Shown here one piece after another: positions 34,213 to 43,780 of a DNA stretch of 64,000 nucleotides (positions are counted from its first letter, which is position 1; every line of letters starts with the position of its first letter). The stretch is from Paenibacillus xylanilyticus (lineage in GTDB: Bacteria; Bacillota; Bacilli; Paenibacillales; Paenibacillaceae). The stretch spans positions 4,467,001-4,531,000 of the forward strand of contig NZ_CP044310.1 in NCBI RefSeq assembly GCF_009664365.1. Direction: 5' to 3'. Both the position numbers and the translations under genes were made by a program. The notes below the pieces were generated by a model that was not told the DNA's origin, searched no databases, and worked only from the letters and a program-made list of their open reading frames with translations.

Positions 34213-35508
34213 ATGAAACAACAATCGGCCCAAACGAAAACGAAGAGAGGCACGCCGGATTTTCAACTGCTAATCCTCACTTTATTGTTAGTGGGCTTTG
34301 GACTGCTGATGGTATTCAGCTCCAGTTCCAGCATTGCAATTGCAAACAGTAAATTTAACAATGACCCCCTATTCTTCACGAAAAAACAACTCATGTGGGC
34401 GGTTATCGGTTTAGTTGGAATGTTCTTTGCCATGAACATTCGTTTTAACAAATACAAGAAGCTCTACGCACCCTTTTTCCTGTTTACCACGGTTTTGCTA
34501 GTGCTCGTACTTGTTACTGGCGCAATGTTGAACGGTGCACGAAGCTGGATTCACATCTTTGGCTTTAGTCTCCAACCTGCGGAGTTTGCCAAAATTGCTA
34601 TAATCCTATACCTTTCTGCACTTATCACCAAAAAAGGTGAACGCTTCAGGGACCTCAAGACAGGTTATATTCCTGTCCTAGTCATTGTCGGATTCATTGC
34701 AGGATTAATCATGCTGCAGCCGGACTTCGGTACCTGCTTCATTCTGGTTTCCACCTGTGGTCTCGTCATCTATGCAGGCGGAGCAAGCATGAAGCATATT
34801 ATGGGTTCCATCCTGCTCGTCGTACTGGGAGGGGCACTCGCACTCGGAGCGAATGCCCTCTTCTCCTCCATGTCTCCTTCAGACGCTATTGACAGTACTA
34901 CTGCGGCGGCTGCGGAGCAGAACTACAAAATTGGGCGTATTCAGGCATTCCTTAATCCGTTATCCGACCCTTCCGGAGGAAGTCTCAACCTTTTCCGCTC
35001 CCTTGTGGCCATCGGTGATGGCGGCATGACCGGTTCGGGTATTGGACAAGGTACGATGAAGCTGCATTATTTGCCGAATGCGTATAATGACTTCATTTTC
35101 TCCGTAATCGGGGAAGAGCTTGGTTTCCTGGGGAGTACGCTATTCCTTTTGGTTTATCTGTACTTTATCTGGCGGGGCATTATTGTCTCGCTGCGCTGTC
35201 CTGACCCGTTCGGAACGCTGGTAGGTATCGGAATCATGGGTTTGATCGCCATTCAGGCGTTCATCAATATCGGAGGCGTGACCCAGACCATACCGGTGAC
35301 GGGGGTTACCCTTCCGTTTATCAGTTATGGAGGTACGTCACTCTTTGTGATGATGGTGGCCATGGGTATTCTGCTCAGTATTTCGCGTACGAACAACCAG
35401 GACGTCATTAAGGAAGAGAGAACCAAATCCGTAACGGTACAAACGCAAACACGTACTTCTCCCGCTCTTCGTTCACGGGATTCCAAATCCATTCGGCGCA
35501 TTCGTTAA
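34213..35508 (+). CDS. ftsW: Cell division protein FtsW (SEDS family peptidoglycan glycosyltransferase)
   Basis: The 431-residue membrane protein has about ten helices and SEDS signatures: SWIHIFGFSLQPAEFAKIA, PDFGTCFILVSTCGLVIYAGG, NDFIFSVIGEELGFLGSTLFL and FISYGGTSLF near the end. SEDS proteins polymerise glycan strands with a class B PBP. NDFIFSVIGEELG favours FtsW over RodA, although some SpoVE-like paralogues share it. The cytoplasmic tail is basic. The ribosome binding site is weak, and coupling from yugN 13 bases upstream is likely. Confidence 0.9.
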   Translation: MKQQSAQTKTKRGTPDFQLLILTLLLVGFGLLMVFSSSSSIAIANSKFNNDPLFFTKKQLMWAVIGLVGMFFAMNIRFNKYKKLYAPFFLFTTVLLVLVLVTGAMLNGARSWIHIFGFSLQPAEFAKIAIILYLSALITKKGERFRDLKTGYIPVLVIVGFIAGLIMLQPDFGTCFILVSTCGLVIYAGGASMKHIMGSILLVVLGGALALGANALFSSMSPSDAIDSTTAAAAEQNYKIGRIQAFLNPLSDPSGGSLNLFRSLVAIGDGGMTGSGIGQGTMKLHYLPNAYNDFIFSVIGEELGFLGSTLFLLVYLYFIWRGIIVSLRCPDPFGTLVGIGIMGLIAIQAFINIGGVTQTIPVTGVTLPFISYGGTSLFVMMVAMGILLSISRTNNQDVIKEERTKSVTVQTQTRTSPALRSRDSKSIRRIR

Positions 35509-35521
35509 CGGTGTACCGGAA

Positions 35522-35562
35522 TAAAAAAAGACTTCGCATCCTAGGGATGTGAAGTCTTTTTT
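35522..35562. terminator. Bidirectional terminator after ftsW
   Basis: AAAAAGACTTCGCATCC pairs with GGATGTGAAGTCTTTTT around three bases. It serves ftsW and the convergent Asp23-family gene. Confidence 0.93.
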
Positions 35563-35631
35563 GGGTTAACTGGAGCTCAGAGAACATCATCTACGATCAT
35601 CTGCTCTCCAGTCAATTTGGAGGTTAGTACC

Positions 35632-35994
35632 TTACAGGTCGTCGCCTTTGAAGGATACGCCTTCTACCTTCACGTTCACTTCGACAACGCGCAATCCGGT
35701 CATGGTCTCTACCGCTTCTCTCACATTCTGCTGAAGCATACGGGATACTTCATGAATCGGTGTCTCGTACAGGACGATGATGCGCAGGTCAATGGCTGCT
35801 TCCAGTTGGCCGACCTCAACGCCTACGCCTTTCTGTACGTTTTTACCGCTGAGACGTTTGGCCCAGCCCTCTGACAATCCTCCAGACATTGCGGCAATCC
35901 CCGGTGTCTCCATCGCAGCCATTCCGGCAATTTTCGCCACCACGTCATCGGCAATCCGGATGTTACCGCCTTCTAGTTGAAGTTGTTCTGCCAT
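35632..35994 (-). CDS. Asp23/Gls24 family envelope stress protein
   Basis: The product has 120 residues and the family core GGNIRIADDVVAKIAGMAAMETPGIAAMSGG, then KGVGVEVGQLEAAIDLRIIVLYETPIHEVSRMLQQNVREAVETMTGL. Relatives (YloU, YqhY, Asp23) affect envelope homeostasis and fatty-acid synthesis. It stands alone here rather than beside yloV or accBC, so its exact subgroup is uncertain. Confidence 0.88.
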   Translation of the reverse strand: MAEQLQLEGGNIRIADDVVAKIAGMAAMETPGIAAMSGGLSEGWAKRLSGKNVQKGVGVEVGQLEAAIDLRIIVLYETPIHEVSRMLQQNVREAVETMTGLRVVEVNVKVEGVSFKGDDL

Positions 35995-36174
35995 GCCACA
36001 TCCTCCTTCACTTCGTTACTCGTATTTTAAATCCTTTCCACCCCAAAAAGCAAATTAAACTCGAAAACATGCGTTTACAACCTACCACCATTTGGTTATA
36101 TTGAAATATGAAAATAATCTCATAAGGCTTTCATTGTCATTTAAAACAAAATAATTTTAACCGAGGTGTTTGTT

Positions 36175-37245
36175 GTGAGAAACCGGATTTCATCCATTTT
36201 GCTGATTGTCACCTTTGTACTCAGCGCCATTGCCCACTATCTGCATTGGAATCCGATCCTGCAGTTTGTGATTTCAGCCATTTCGGTTATTTTTGTGGCC
36301 GGTTTTTTAGGGAAAGCTACCGAAAATGTTGCTCACTATGCCGGACAGCGGCTTGGCGGATTCTTGAATGCTACGTTCGGTAACGCTGCCGAATTGATCA
36401 TCGCCATTTTTCTGGTCAAAGAAGGACTATTCGACATGGTAAAAGCCAGCCTGACCGGTTCCATTATCGGAAACCTGCTGCTGGTGCTGGGGCTAAGCAT
36501 CTTTGCCGGAGGACTCAAATTCAAAATTCAAAATTACAACGTCTCCCTTGCGGGACTAAACGGCTCCTTAATGATTGTGGCAATCATTGCCCTGTTCATT
36601 CCAGCTGTTTTCCTCAACACCCATTCGATAACTCAAAAGGACACAGATACGCTCAGCCTGATCGTCGCAGGGCTGTTGATTATTGCCTATATCGCTTGGC
36701 TCTTATTCTCGATGGTCACACACAAGAACTACCTCGCGGATGTGACGGTCGATGAAGACGAGGAATTGCCGCATGAACATGCGCCAGCGTGGTCCAAGAA
36801 AAAATCCATTCTATACCTGGTTATCGCCACAGTTATGGTAGCCTTTGTCAGTGAATGGCTCGTGGGTACTCTCGAGGTATTTACCGAAGAATTTGGTCTG
36901 AGTGAACTGTTCGTTGGTGCATTTTTGGTTGCGATTATCGGTAATGCGGCCGAACACAGTGCAGCCATTATGCTTGCCATGAAAAACAAGATCGGTGCCG
37001 CTGTAGAGATAGCGGTCGGCAGCAGCTTGCAAATCGCACTTTTTGTTGCACCTGTGCTTATTTTTGTGAGTTATTTTACGGGCACAACCATGGATATCGT
37101 CTTCACAACGATTGAGCTTCTTGCCATTGGTGTAGCCGTATTTATCGCCAAGTCGATTACCCAGGATGGTTCAACGAACTGGTATGAGGGACTGCTGCTG
37201 CTGGTTGTATACATCATTCTGGGGGTATCCTTCTTCCTGGTGTAA
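36175..37245 (+). CDS. cax: Calcium/proton exchanger (CaCA family, Cax/YfkE type)
   Basis: The antiporter exports Ca2+ in exchange for protons. The 356-residue product has about eleven helices and the two alpha repeats with conserved GNAAELIIAIF (near residue 60) and GNAAEHSAAIMLA (near 260). A short acidic loop (DEDEELPHEHA) separates the halves. The GTG at 36175 is eight bases after GAGG, whereas an in-frame GTG at 36166 overlaps it. A strong terminator follows. Together with the Ca2+ P-type ATPase it is the second Ca2+ exporter in the window. Confidence 0.93.
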   Translation: MRNRISSILLIVTFVLSAIAHYLHWNPILQFVISAISVIFVAGFLGKATENVAHYAGQRLGGFLNATFGNAAELIIAIFLVKEGLFDMVKASLTGSIIGNLLLVLGLSIFAGGLKFKIQNYNVSLAGLNGSLMIVAIIALFIPAVFLNTHSITQKDTDTLSLIVAGLLIIAYIAWLLFSMVTHKNYLADVTVDEDEELPHEHAPAWSKKKSILYLVIATVMVAFVSEWLVGTLEVFTEEFGLSELFVGAFLVAIIGNAAEHSAAIMLAMKNKIGAAVEIAVGSSLQIALFVAPVLIFVSYFTGTTMDIVFTTIELLAIGVAVFIAKSITQDGSTNWYEGLLLLVVYIILGVSFFLV

Positions 37246-37285
37246 CCTCATAAGCTTATTAGCTGCTGACATGATTAGCGGATAG

Positions 37286-37324
37286 CAAAAACAGTCTGGA
37301 AACTCGTTTCCGGACTGTTTTTTT
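37286..37324 (+). terminator. Terminator of the Ca2+/H+ exchanger gene
   Basis: AAACAGTCTGGAAAC pairs with GTTTCCGGACTGTTT (one G-U), followed by TTTT. Confidence 0.9.
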
Positions 37325-37373
37325 AATGATCGGTTTACAGAGCCCTCTCTCGTTGTCGCACGTTAAAACATAC

Positions 37374-37401
37374 AAAAAAAGCATGCAAAATGCCTGCATG
37401 C
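37374..37401 (-). terminator. Terminator of ylaN
   Basis: GCATGCA-GGCATTT-TGCATGC on the minus strand is followed by seven Ts. It lies 29 bases past the stop. Confidence 0.87.
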
Positions 37402-37429
37402 CTTCTATTCTGACCCGCACGATTGCAGG

Positions 37430-37723
37430 CTATTGCTCATTCTTTTTGTTCAAAGCTTCATATAGAATTGCCAGATTCCGCTCAAGCGCGCTTACCAGCT
37501 GCTTACCAGCACCTTCAGGAAGAAGCCCTGCACGAACAGCAAAATCGACTTCCTTGGAGAACCCATACATCTGTGTATCCAATACTTCCTCATAGAGAGG
37601 GCAGTAGCGGGTAGCCAGATTCTCCATCTGTACTTCAATAAGCTTCTGTATTTTATCTGCATCTTCTTGAAGAAGACTGATCGCTTTCATGTTCAGCTGG
37701 TCCTGCAGATCAGATGAAGTCAT
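37430..37723 (-). CDS. ylaN: YlaN family protein (iron homeostasis)
   Basis: The 97-residue protein matches YlaN (DUF1507): ALSLLQEDADKI-like ISLLQEDADKIQKLIEVQMENLATRYCPLYEEVLDTQMYGFSKEVDFAVRAGLL. YlaN binds iron and interacts with Fur in Bacillus and Staphylococcus. The ATG at 37723 follows GGGGGG; nine further codons upstream are open but overlap that site. Confidence 0.9.
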   Translation of the reverse strand: MTSSDLQDQLNMKAISLLQEDADKIQKLIEVQMENLATRYCPLYEEVLDTQMYGFSKEVDFAVRAGLLPEGAGKQLVSALERNLAILYEALNKKNEQ

Positions 37724-37900
37724 GCATTTTTCCCCCCTATGTCCCAAAAATCGCGTAAAGACGTTCTACCTCTAATATTAGACGAAATCAGGAGCTAATA
37801 CAAGAACCTGACCAAAATAACCACTCAAAACGAAGGCTTGGACAACACGTATTTTAACTCCTCGGCAGCGGACCCAAACACCTGTTCATTTGTGTATACG

Positions 37901-37935
37901 AAAAAGCATCCCCGCCAAGACAGGCGGAGATGCTT
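37901..37935 (-). terminator. Terminator of the HPr-like gene
   Basis: GCATC-CCGCC and GGCGG-GATGC pair with one internal mismatch on the minus strand, followed by TTTTT. It begins 11 bases past the stop. Confidence 0.87.
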
Positions 37936-37945
37936 CCTGGAATGA

Positions 37946-38191
37946 TTACTCGGATGCGATGCTTACATTCAGACCATGTTTCGCAAATACTTCTGACATG
38001 GCTGCTTTTGCTTCATCTGCATCTGGTCCATGAACGTGAAGTTCATAGCTGTGTGTGCTGATCAGCGTGGTAAACAAACCGAGAATACTTTTCACATCAA
38101 TATACTTGTTCTCCGAATGAAGCACGATTGAAGAAGTAAACTTGCCTGCTGTTTGAGCAATTTCCACTACAGCCGCGTTATTACTCGACAT
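37946..38191 (-). CDS. HPr-like protein lacking the catalytic histidine
   Basis: The 81-residue protein aligns with HPr from about HPr residue 16 on: AQTAGKFTSSIVLHSENKYIDVKSILGLF matches the QTASKY...VNLKSIMGVM region. Serine 35 corresponds to regulatory Ser46 of HPr. The N-terminal strand and the His15 loop (GIHARPA) are missing: only MSSNNAAVVE precedes the match. It cannot be a normal phosphocarrier. A Crh-like regulatory role through serine phosphorylation is possible but inferred. GGAGGG precedes the ATG. It is monocistronic. Confidence 0.82.
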   Translation of the reverse strand: MSSNNAAVVEIAQTAGKFTSSIVLHSENKYIDVKSILGLFTTLISTHSYELHVHGPDADEAKAAMSEVFAKHGLNVSIASE

Positions 38192-38287
38192 AGGAATCCC
38201 TCCGTCTTTTCACATTTGGTATCATCTATTAATTACCACTACATGATACCGTGAATCCGCTTTCCTAGCAACAGCAAAATCCCGCGG

Positions 38288-39403
38288 TTACTTCAATTGG
38301 TCTGGATTCAGGCATTCCAGCTCTGGAATCACAAAGATGCCGTCTTTGCGAATCAGCACATCGTCAAAGTAAATTTCGCCGCCGCCGTAGTCTGGGCGCT
38401 GAATCAGCACCAGATCCCAGTGAATGGAGGAACGATTTCCGTTATCCGTTTCTTCGTATGCCTGCCCAGGAGTAAAGTGCAGACTGCCTGCAATTTTCTC
38501 ATCAAACAGAATATCCTTCATTGGATGCAGAATATGCGGATTGAAACCAATCGCGAACTCACCAATATGACGTGCACCGTCATCGGAATTCAGAATCTCA
38601 TTCAGACGTTCTGTATCGTTACTTGTCGCTTCAACAATCTTGCCATCCTTGAAGGTGAACTTGATGTTTTCAAACGTTACCCCGTTGTACAGGGTTGCTG
38701 CATTATAACTGATTGTTCCGTTTACAGAATCACGCACAGGTGCACTGTAAACTTCGCCATCAGGAATATTTTTTTGACCAGAGCATTTCACTGCACCGAT
38801 ATCTTTAATGGAGAAGCTCAGATCCGTTCCTGGTCCTGTAATACGAACTTTGTCCGTACGGTTCATCAGGTTAGCCAGGGAATCCTGTGCTTTGTCCATT
38901 TTGGCATAATCCAGGTTGCATACATCGAAATAGAAATCTTCGAAGGCTTCCGTGCTGGTATTCGCAAGCTGCGCCATGCTGGCATTCGGGTAACGAAGCA
39001 CAACCCATTTCGTATGTTTAACCCGCTGCTCGCTATGTACCGGATGGGAATACAGGGAGTTATACATTTTCATTTTTTCTTCCGGCACGTCGGACAGGTC
39101 GTTCACATTTTCGCCTGCACGGATACCAATGTAGCAATCCATTTGTTTCATGCGGTTCAGGTCAATCTCTGCCCAGGTTTTCATCATTTCTTCTGTAGCA
39201 TTTTTCAACATCGCACGTTGTACCGTCTTGTCGGTCAGCTGTACAAAAACATTGCCGCCTTTTTTGCCTACTTCTTCAATAATAGCGTTGATCAGATCAC
39301 GTTCCGATCCAATCATCTCAACCAGCACGTTCTCGCCAGGCTGTACATCTACAGAGTAGCCAACCAGGTTAGCTGCAAGTTTCTGAATTCGTGGGTCCTT
39401 CAT
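38288..39403 (-). CDS. M29 family aminopeptidase (AmpS/thermophilic metallopeptidase)
   Basis: The 371-residue metallopeptidase matches the M29 family: PGENVLVEMIGSERDLINAI, a central TDLSFSIKDI, IPDGEVYSAPVRDSVNGTI with a metal-binding glutamate, ARHIGEFAIGFNP, and SSIHWDLVLIQRPDYGGGEIYFDDVLIRKDG. It trims N-terminal residues from peptides using two metal ions. AGGAGG lies eight bases before the ATG at 39403, which decides this start over the upstream ATG at 39430. Confidence 0.93.
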   Translation of the reverse strand: MKDPRIQKLAANLVGYSVDVQPGENVLVEMIGSERDLINAIIEEVGKKGGNVFVQLTDKTVQRAMLKNATEEMMKTWAEIDLNRMKQMDCYIGIRAGENVNDLSDVPEEKMKMYNSLYSHPVHSEQRVKHTKWVVLRYPNASMAQLANTSTEAFEDFYFDVCNLDYAKMDKAQDSLANLMNRTDKVRITGPGTDLSFSIKDIGAVKCSGQKNIPDGEVYSAPVRDSVNGTISYNAATLYNGVTFENIKFTFKDGKIVEATSNDTERLNEILNSDDGARHIGEFAIGFNPHILHPMKDILFDEKIAGSLHFTPGQAYEETDNGNRSSIHWDLVLIQRPDYGGGEIYFDDVLIRKDGIFVIPELECLNPDQLK

Positions 39404-39508
39404 CTCGTAAATCCTCCTGTCATCTGCCATTCAAAAAATTGAACAACGGTAAATTACGATACTATTGTAGCACGCTACTGCAATCCCGTCAGCAGGCAGA
39501 CCCCACGT

Positions 39509-40378
39509 CTAATCATATGTTTTAAAATTAACATCCATAACCAGAGCTTCTTTATTGCTTTTGTTGCTTGCATCCTGGTACGTCACCTGGCTTTCCGAAG
39601 AGAGCCGCAGCGGCAAACTGGTCTTCCGATCCACAGTCAGATGATATACCGTTTGTACTTTGGCCTGTTTCATCATTTGCTCCATACTGTCTTCACCCTG
39701 CTGCCAAACCTGGCTCAATTCCTTCTCAAGCTTCGCCTTGCTCGTCCCTTTGATTTTACTCGCCCGTTGCATATATTCTGCCCTAATCGCGTTCATCTCG
39801 TCGTTCAACTGTGCTGCGGCCCAGGTCTTGGCATCTTCAGGTGCCAGTTCAATCCGCAGGATCCGTGTTCTTCGACCAGAACCGTATTCGGATTTTATCG
39901 TTTTGTTCATCCGGTCAATACTCTCCAGTTGGGCGATGGGGTTGTAACGGGACAGCGATCCACGGAGTGGTTCTTGTTCTGCGGTCAATGCCTCCCATTG
40001 CCCCTTTTTTCGCTGAAAAGAGGCGCTGAATCCGCTGGGTTGAGTAGTCAGATTAGCAGATGCAGCATGCATACCGTTTACCTTACTTGAACCTGCTGCA
40101 GTGACAGCTCCAGGGAGTCGTGTCTGCAGCGTTAGCTGATCATGATTTTCCAGCTTTCCTTCAAATTTGAACTGATTTTCAAAAAGTCCGCTGCTCTCTC
40201 TTCTTAACCCTGCTTCGCCTACAAAATCCAGCTTCTCTTTACCTGCAATACCGGATAAGGCCATGGAGAACACCTCTTCTGGAGTGCGTTCACGATGTAT
40301 CAGCCCACAGCCCGGTGCAGAAAGGATAACAACGCTCAAAAGCAGCATTAATGTACGCATACCCTGCCTTGTAATCAT
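39509..40378 (-). CDS. Putative lipoprotein of unknown function
   Basis: The 289-residue protein has a lipobox-like SAPGC (Cys24) after a hydrophobic segment, so it is probably attached to the outer face of the membrane. The rest is polar, with alternating beta-like and charged helical stretches (ALEPEDAKTWAAAQLNDEMNAIRAEYMQ-like region near 180-210) and a closing TYQDASNKSNKEALVMDVNFK. The fold could be LolA/LppX-like, but I do not recognise a family. AAGGATGG precedes the ATG. Confidence 0.8.
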   Translation of the reverse strand: MITRQGMRTLMLLLSVVILSAPGCGLIHRERTPEEVFSMALSGIAGKEKLDFVGEAGLRRESSGLFENQFKFEGKLENHDQLTLQTRLPGAVTAAGSSKVNGMHAASANLTTQPSGFSASFQRKKGQWEALTAEQEPLRGSLSRYNPIAQLESIDRMNKTIKSEYGSGRRTRILRIELAPEDAKTWAAAQLNDEMNAIRAEYMQRASKIKGTSKAKLEKELSQVWQQGEDSMEQMMKQAKVQTVYHLTVDRKTSLPLRLSSESQVTYQDASNKSNKEALVMDVNFKTYD

Positions 40379-40463
40379 CTAAAATCCATCCTTCCGTCCA
40401 AGGTTCTCCATAGCCTGCCCCTCCTGTATACCCTTATACTTCACATCAACGCAAACTTTGCTG

Positions 40464-40512
40464 CAAAAGAAAAAAGAGAGAACGACTCCAATTCATGGAA
40501 TAGTTCTCTCTT
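40464..40512 (-). terminator. Terminator overlapping the diguanylate cyclase stop
   Basis: AAGAGAGAAC pairs with GTTCTCTCTT and the stem continues with TCCA/TGGA; TTTTTTCTTTT follows on the minus strand. The first arm includes the stop codon region. Confidence 0.82.
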
Positions 40513-42493
40513 AGCGTGTAACTTCCTGTTCTTCCAGCACGATCCGGTTGCGCCCGTTATGTTTCGCCTCGTAGAGCGCCATGTCTGCCCGGTAAAATAA
40601 GGACTCCACACTGACCTTGTCATCCATCCAGTTCCACTCGGCTATACCGCTGGATACGGTCACGGGTGGCCTGGTCTCTTCCGCCACTCGGCTGCGTATG
40701 ACCTCTGCATACTCGAGTGCCTGGCGGATTCCCAGCTGCGGTACGTAAATGGCCAGCTCTTCGCCACCCCACCGGGCACAGATATCATCGGAACGAACGG
40801 AGGATTTAACAATATCACTAACCTGCTTCAGCACCTGGTCCCCGGTTTGATGGCCAAACGTGTCGTTCACCTGTTTGAACTGATCGATATCAACCACAAT
40901 TAATGAACCACAGAATTCATGGGCCTGCTTTTCGTGAATGACACTATCGAGATAATGTCTGACGTACAGTCCAGTTAACATATCAAGGTTGGCCAAACGG
41001 CGAACCTCTGCATGCAGCGTTGCATTGGATAGAGCAAGTCCTACGTGAATGGACAGCATCTGCAGCAGACGATAATTATCGTATGAGAAATACTGCGGTT
41101 TGGGATGACCCAGCAAAATGGTTCCCTTCACTTGACCGTTGACTCGAATTGGTGAAGCCATCAGTGACATTGAGCTGGTAATCTCCATAAACACGGAAGA
41201 CACTTTGGTGTACTGTGCATAATTGGACAGAATGAGCGGTTCTTCTGTCTGATACAGCAGACCAGCGATACCGTAATCCAGCGAAAAGGATTTATGACGC
41301 ATTTCCCCAATATTGGATGACATCACTTCGAAACGATTCGTGGTGTCATTCAATTGAAGAATACAACAGGATTCAGCTTGAAAAATATCCTTTAACTCCA
41401 ACTCGGCCATTTTATAAATTTCTTTCAATTGCAGACTTCTATTTAGACGTTGTGTCAAATCATTGATTAGACGAAGTTCCTGAATCAACATGTTCGATTG
41501 CTCATGTAATTTGGCATTCTCAAAGGCAGTTCCTGCCATATCCGCCATCATGGTGATAAGCTGCAAGTCGGGCTCCTCCATGAGCTCGTCATTCATCTCG
41601 ATGTGAAACACACCATAGATACCCTGCTTCCCCTTGAGCGGAAGTCCGACCTCCACAATAGAGTTATCCTCCTGATCAGAGCGAATAACTATCGTTTGTC
41701 CATCTTTAAATGAACGGAGACAAATATCTTCCCCATGTTCATGGACAAGCAAAGGTCTGATTCTCGGATTGGAACTATTGCGATCTTGGGACATGTACAG
41801 ATTCATGCGTGTGGTCGGATACAAGTAATCGATACTGTCAAATACCTCGTCCAATATGGCATCCACGTCCATTTTGTCATGCATCCGCTGCACGATCTGA
41901 AAAAGAATGGACCTCCGGTGCTCTTCACGCGCCGTTTGCTCATGAGCTTTTAGCAGATCTGCCATAAATATGTATTCAAATCTTCGGTAAAAGCAAGTAC
42001 GATAATGCGCTGCCTCAGATCGAACAATCTCTTCAGACCTTTCATAACGAAGAGGCTCGTAAATGAAAGCTGTAAACACGGCGAACATATCCTTGTTGAT
42101 TCTGGAAAACAGAGGCTCCGCAATGTATAGGAAATCCCCGTGTTCATCTGAACCCCGCATTGATTCCGCCCGTCCAGTTTCAAGACACATCATGACCGTC
42201 TGAACTGATTCAGGCCTGTCCATAGACTCATCGGCGGTCGTCGCTACACAATTACCTTCTGTATTCCATACGCTGTAAATCGCAGATGATGCGCTCCAGT
42301 TCGAATCATGCTGAGTCAGCCAATCCGTATAGGCTTGCTGCAGCAAGTTTTTCAAATATGAGAAATCAAAAGGTGTAATATCCATTTGCTGCATCCAGAA
42401 CGCATGCTCATTGCGCTGAGCTGCAGAAGATGCGGAATCGCCCGAACTTGGCGAATGCATGCTGGCTGGTAAACTTCCTAGATGTTCTAACAT
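40511..42493 (-). CDS. GAF-GGDEF diguanylate cyclase
   Basis: The 660-residue protein makes cyclic di-GMP. An N-terminal sensor of about 190 residues precedes two GAF-like domains (about 190-340 and 350-495; LFQIVQRMHDKMDVDAIL and INDLTQRLNRSLQLKEIY begin their linker helices). The GGDEF domain (about 500-655) has FKQVNDTFGHQTGDQVLKQ and the active motif GGEEL, so it should be catalytically active. An RxxD inhibitory site is not obvious. AAAGGAG is eight bases before the ATG at 42493. It is divergent from rpsD across a long intergenic region. Confidence 0.92.
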   Translation of the reverse strand: MLEHLGSLPASMHSPSSGDSASSAAQRNEHAFWMQQMDITPFDFSYLKNLLQQAYTDWLTQHDSNWSASSAIYSVWNTEGNCVATTADESMDRPESVQTVMMCLETGRAESMRGSDEHGDFLYIAEPLFSRINKDMFAVFTAFIYEPLRYERSEEIVRSEAAHYRTCFYRRFEYIFMADLLKAHEQTAREEHRRSILFQIVQRMHDKMDVDAILDEVFDSIDYLYPTTRMNLYMSQDRNSSNPRIRPLLVHEHGEDICLRSFKDGQTIVIRSDQEDNSIVEVGLPLKGKQGIYGVFHIEMNDELMEEPDLQLITMMADMAGTAFENAKLHEQSNMLIQELRLINDLTQRLNRSLQLKEIYKMAELELKDIFQAESCCILQLNDTTNRFEVMSSNIGEMRHKSFSLDYGIAGLLYQTEEPLILSNYAQYTKVSSVFMEITSSMSLMASPIRVNGQVKGTILLGHPKPQYFSYDNYRLLQMLSIHVGLALSNATLHAEVRRLANLDMLTGLYVRHYLDSVIHEKQAHEFCGSLIVVDIDQFKQVNDTFGHQTGDQVLKQVSDIVKSSVRSDDICARWGGEELAIYVPQLGIRQALEYAEVIRSRVAEETRPPVTVSSGIAEWNWMDDKVSVESLFYRADMALYEAKHNGRNRIVLEEQEVTR

Positions 42494-42959
42494 GTCAGGC
42501 GCTCCTTTGCACCGTTTTTGCAACCTCTAATGGGATGCATTAATCTGCAGACGTTATCGCAAACCTGCAAAAACCTTACGATAACCTTAATGTACATGAT
42601 CATTTAAAGTTAAGATACATTCTATTTTACTCTCTTTATTGCTTTTTTGCATCCATATTTCAGAAAATTGTCCCATTTTTTTGGGCCTAATGACCTATCG
42701 ACAAATTTAGACTTTTTTTTGCCTTTCTCCTACTCTTGACTTTGTCTCTTTTAAACTGTAATATAAATTGTTGATGAAGACTACTAATGGGTCTTTAAAT
42801 TTGGGCATTACCGGTTGTGTCACCCTCATTCTTTTTGTTGCTTTCAGGACAGCGGCTGAACTTTCCTGATTGACGTATGTGTGGCCTAGCCCGCATCAAC
42901 AAATTGGAGCGCAAACAGAGCCCTATATGAACTTTAACTAAAAAGGAGCTACTATAAAC
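42494..42959 (+). promoter_or_regulatory. rpsD promoter and long 5' leader (probable S4 autoregulatory leader)
   Basis: TTGACT (42736-42741) and TAATAT (42759-42764) at a 17-base spacing form a good sigma-A promoter. Transcription from about 42771 would give a leader of about 190 bases before rpsD. The leader contains TCAGGA/TCCTGA (42844-42869) and further GC-rich stems. S4 represses its own gene through a leader pseudoknot in B. subtilis; equivalence here is inferred. Farther left, GTTATCG/CGATAAC (42553-42585) lies in the presumed diguanylate cyclase promoter region. No gene was found. Confidence 0.7.
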
Positions 42960-43559
42960 ATGGCACGTTACACTGGTCCTAAATTTAAATTGAGCCGTCG
43001 CCTCGGCATTTCCCTGAGCGGAACAGGCAAAGAATTGAAACGTCCTTTCCCTCCAGGTCAGCACGGAGCTAACCAACGCAGAAAAATGAGCAACTACGGT
43101 ATGCAGTTGCAAGAAAAACAAAAACTTCGCCACATGTACGGTTTGGGCGAAAAACAATTCCGCACTCTTTTTGCTAGAGCGCAAAAAATGCAAGGTATCG
43201 CCGGTGAAAACTTCATGTTCTTGCTTGAGTGCCGCCTTGACAACCTCGTTTACCGTCTTGGATTTGCTAACTCCCGTGCAGGAGCACGTCAGTTGGTATC
43301 CCACGGTCACGTAACAGTAAACGGTAAAAAAGTCGATATCGCTTCTTACCAAGTAAGCACTGGCGATGTAATCGGCCTGCGTGAAAGAAGCCGCGGTCTT
43401 TCTTCCGTTAAGGAAGCTTTGGAAAACCGTTCGCATCTTCCAGCATACCTTGAATTCAACGACGCTGCTGTAGAAGGTAAATACATCCGTCTGCCTGAGC
43501 GTTCCGAGTTGTCCCAAGATATCGACGAAAAACAAATCGTCGAGTTCTACAACCGTTAA
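42960..43559 (+). CDS. rpsD: 30S ribosomal protein S4
   Basis: S4 initiates 30S assembly by binding the 5' domain of 16S rRNA. The 199-residue product begins [21 protein letters not shown] and contains the S4 RNA-binding domain (about 90-150; [32 protein letters not shown]). AAAAGGAG lies upstream of the ATG. A GGACAGCG-containing leader precedes it and a terminator follows, so it forms a single-gene transcription unit. Long antisense frames across it are shadows. Confidence 0.98.
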   Translation: MARYTGPKFKLSRRLGISLSGTGKELKRPFPPGQHGANQRRKMSNYGMQLQEKQKLRHMYGLGEKQFRTLFARAQKMQGIAGENFMFLLECRLDNLVYRLGFANSRAGARQLVSHGHVTVNGKKVDIASYQVSTGDVIGLRERSRGLSSVKEALENRSHLPAYLEFNDAAVEGKYIRLPERSELSQDIDEKQIVEFYNR

Positions 43560-43587
43560 TCGTTGGAATTTCGGTAAAGCATCACAC

Positions 43588-43624
43588 AAAAAGCGATTCG
43601 AGATTTTCTCGGATCGCTTTTTTG
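43588..43624 (+). terminator. Terminator of rpsD
   Basis: AAAAGCGATTCGAGA pairs with TCTCGGATCGCTTTT (one G-U), followed by Ts. Confidence 0.92.
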
Positions 43625-43780
43625 TTGTCTGCAAATTTTTGCATACAGGATTTAGTAGGCATGAAAAATTTCAAATTCCATAAAATAATGGCAATTTTCG
43701 ACCATTGCTTGTATTTCTCAGGCATGCAAACCCGCCTTTTTATGCTATAATAAGTGCTGTTAAAAGGAGGAAGACACTGA

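Noticed and set aside
38297..39442. 381-codon open frame opposite to the M29 aminopeptidase gene
   Set aside because: It mirrors the aminopeptidase frame and reads as cysteine/histidine-rich nonsense; the opposite gene has clear motifs.
42795..43634. Long open frame (279 codons) on the strand opposite to rpsD
   Set aside because: It is the shadow of a highly conserved ribosomal gene with biased codon use; it has no family pattern or ribosome binding site.
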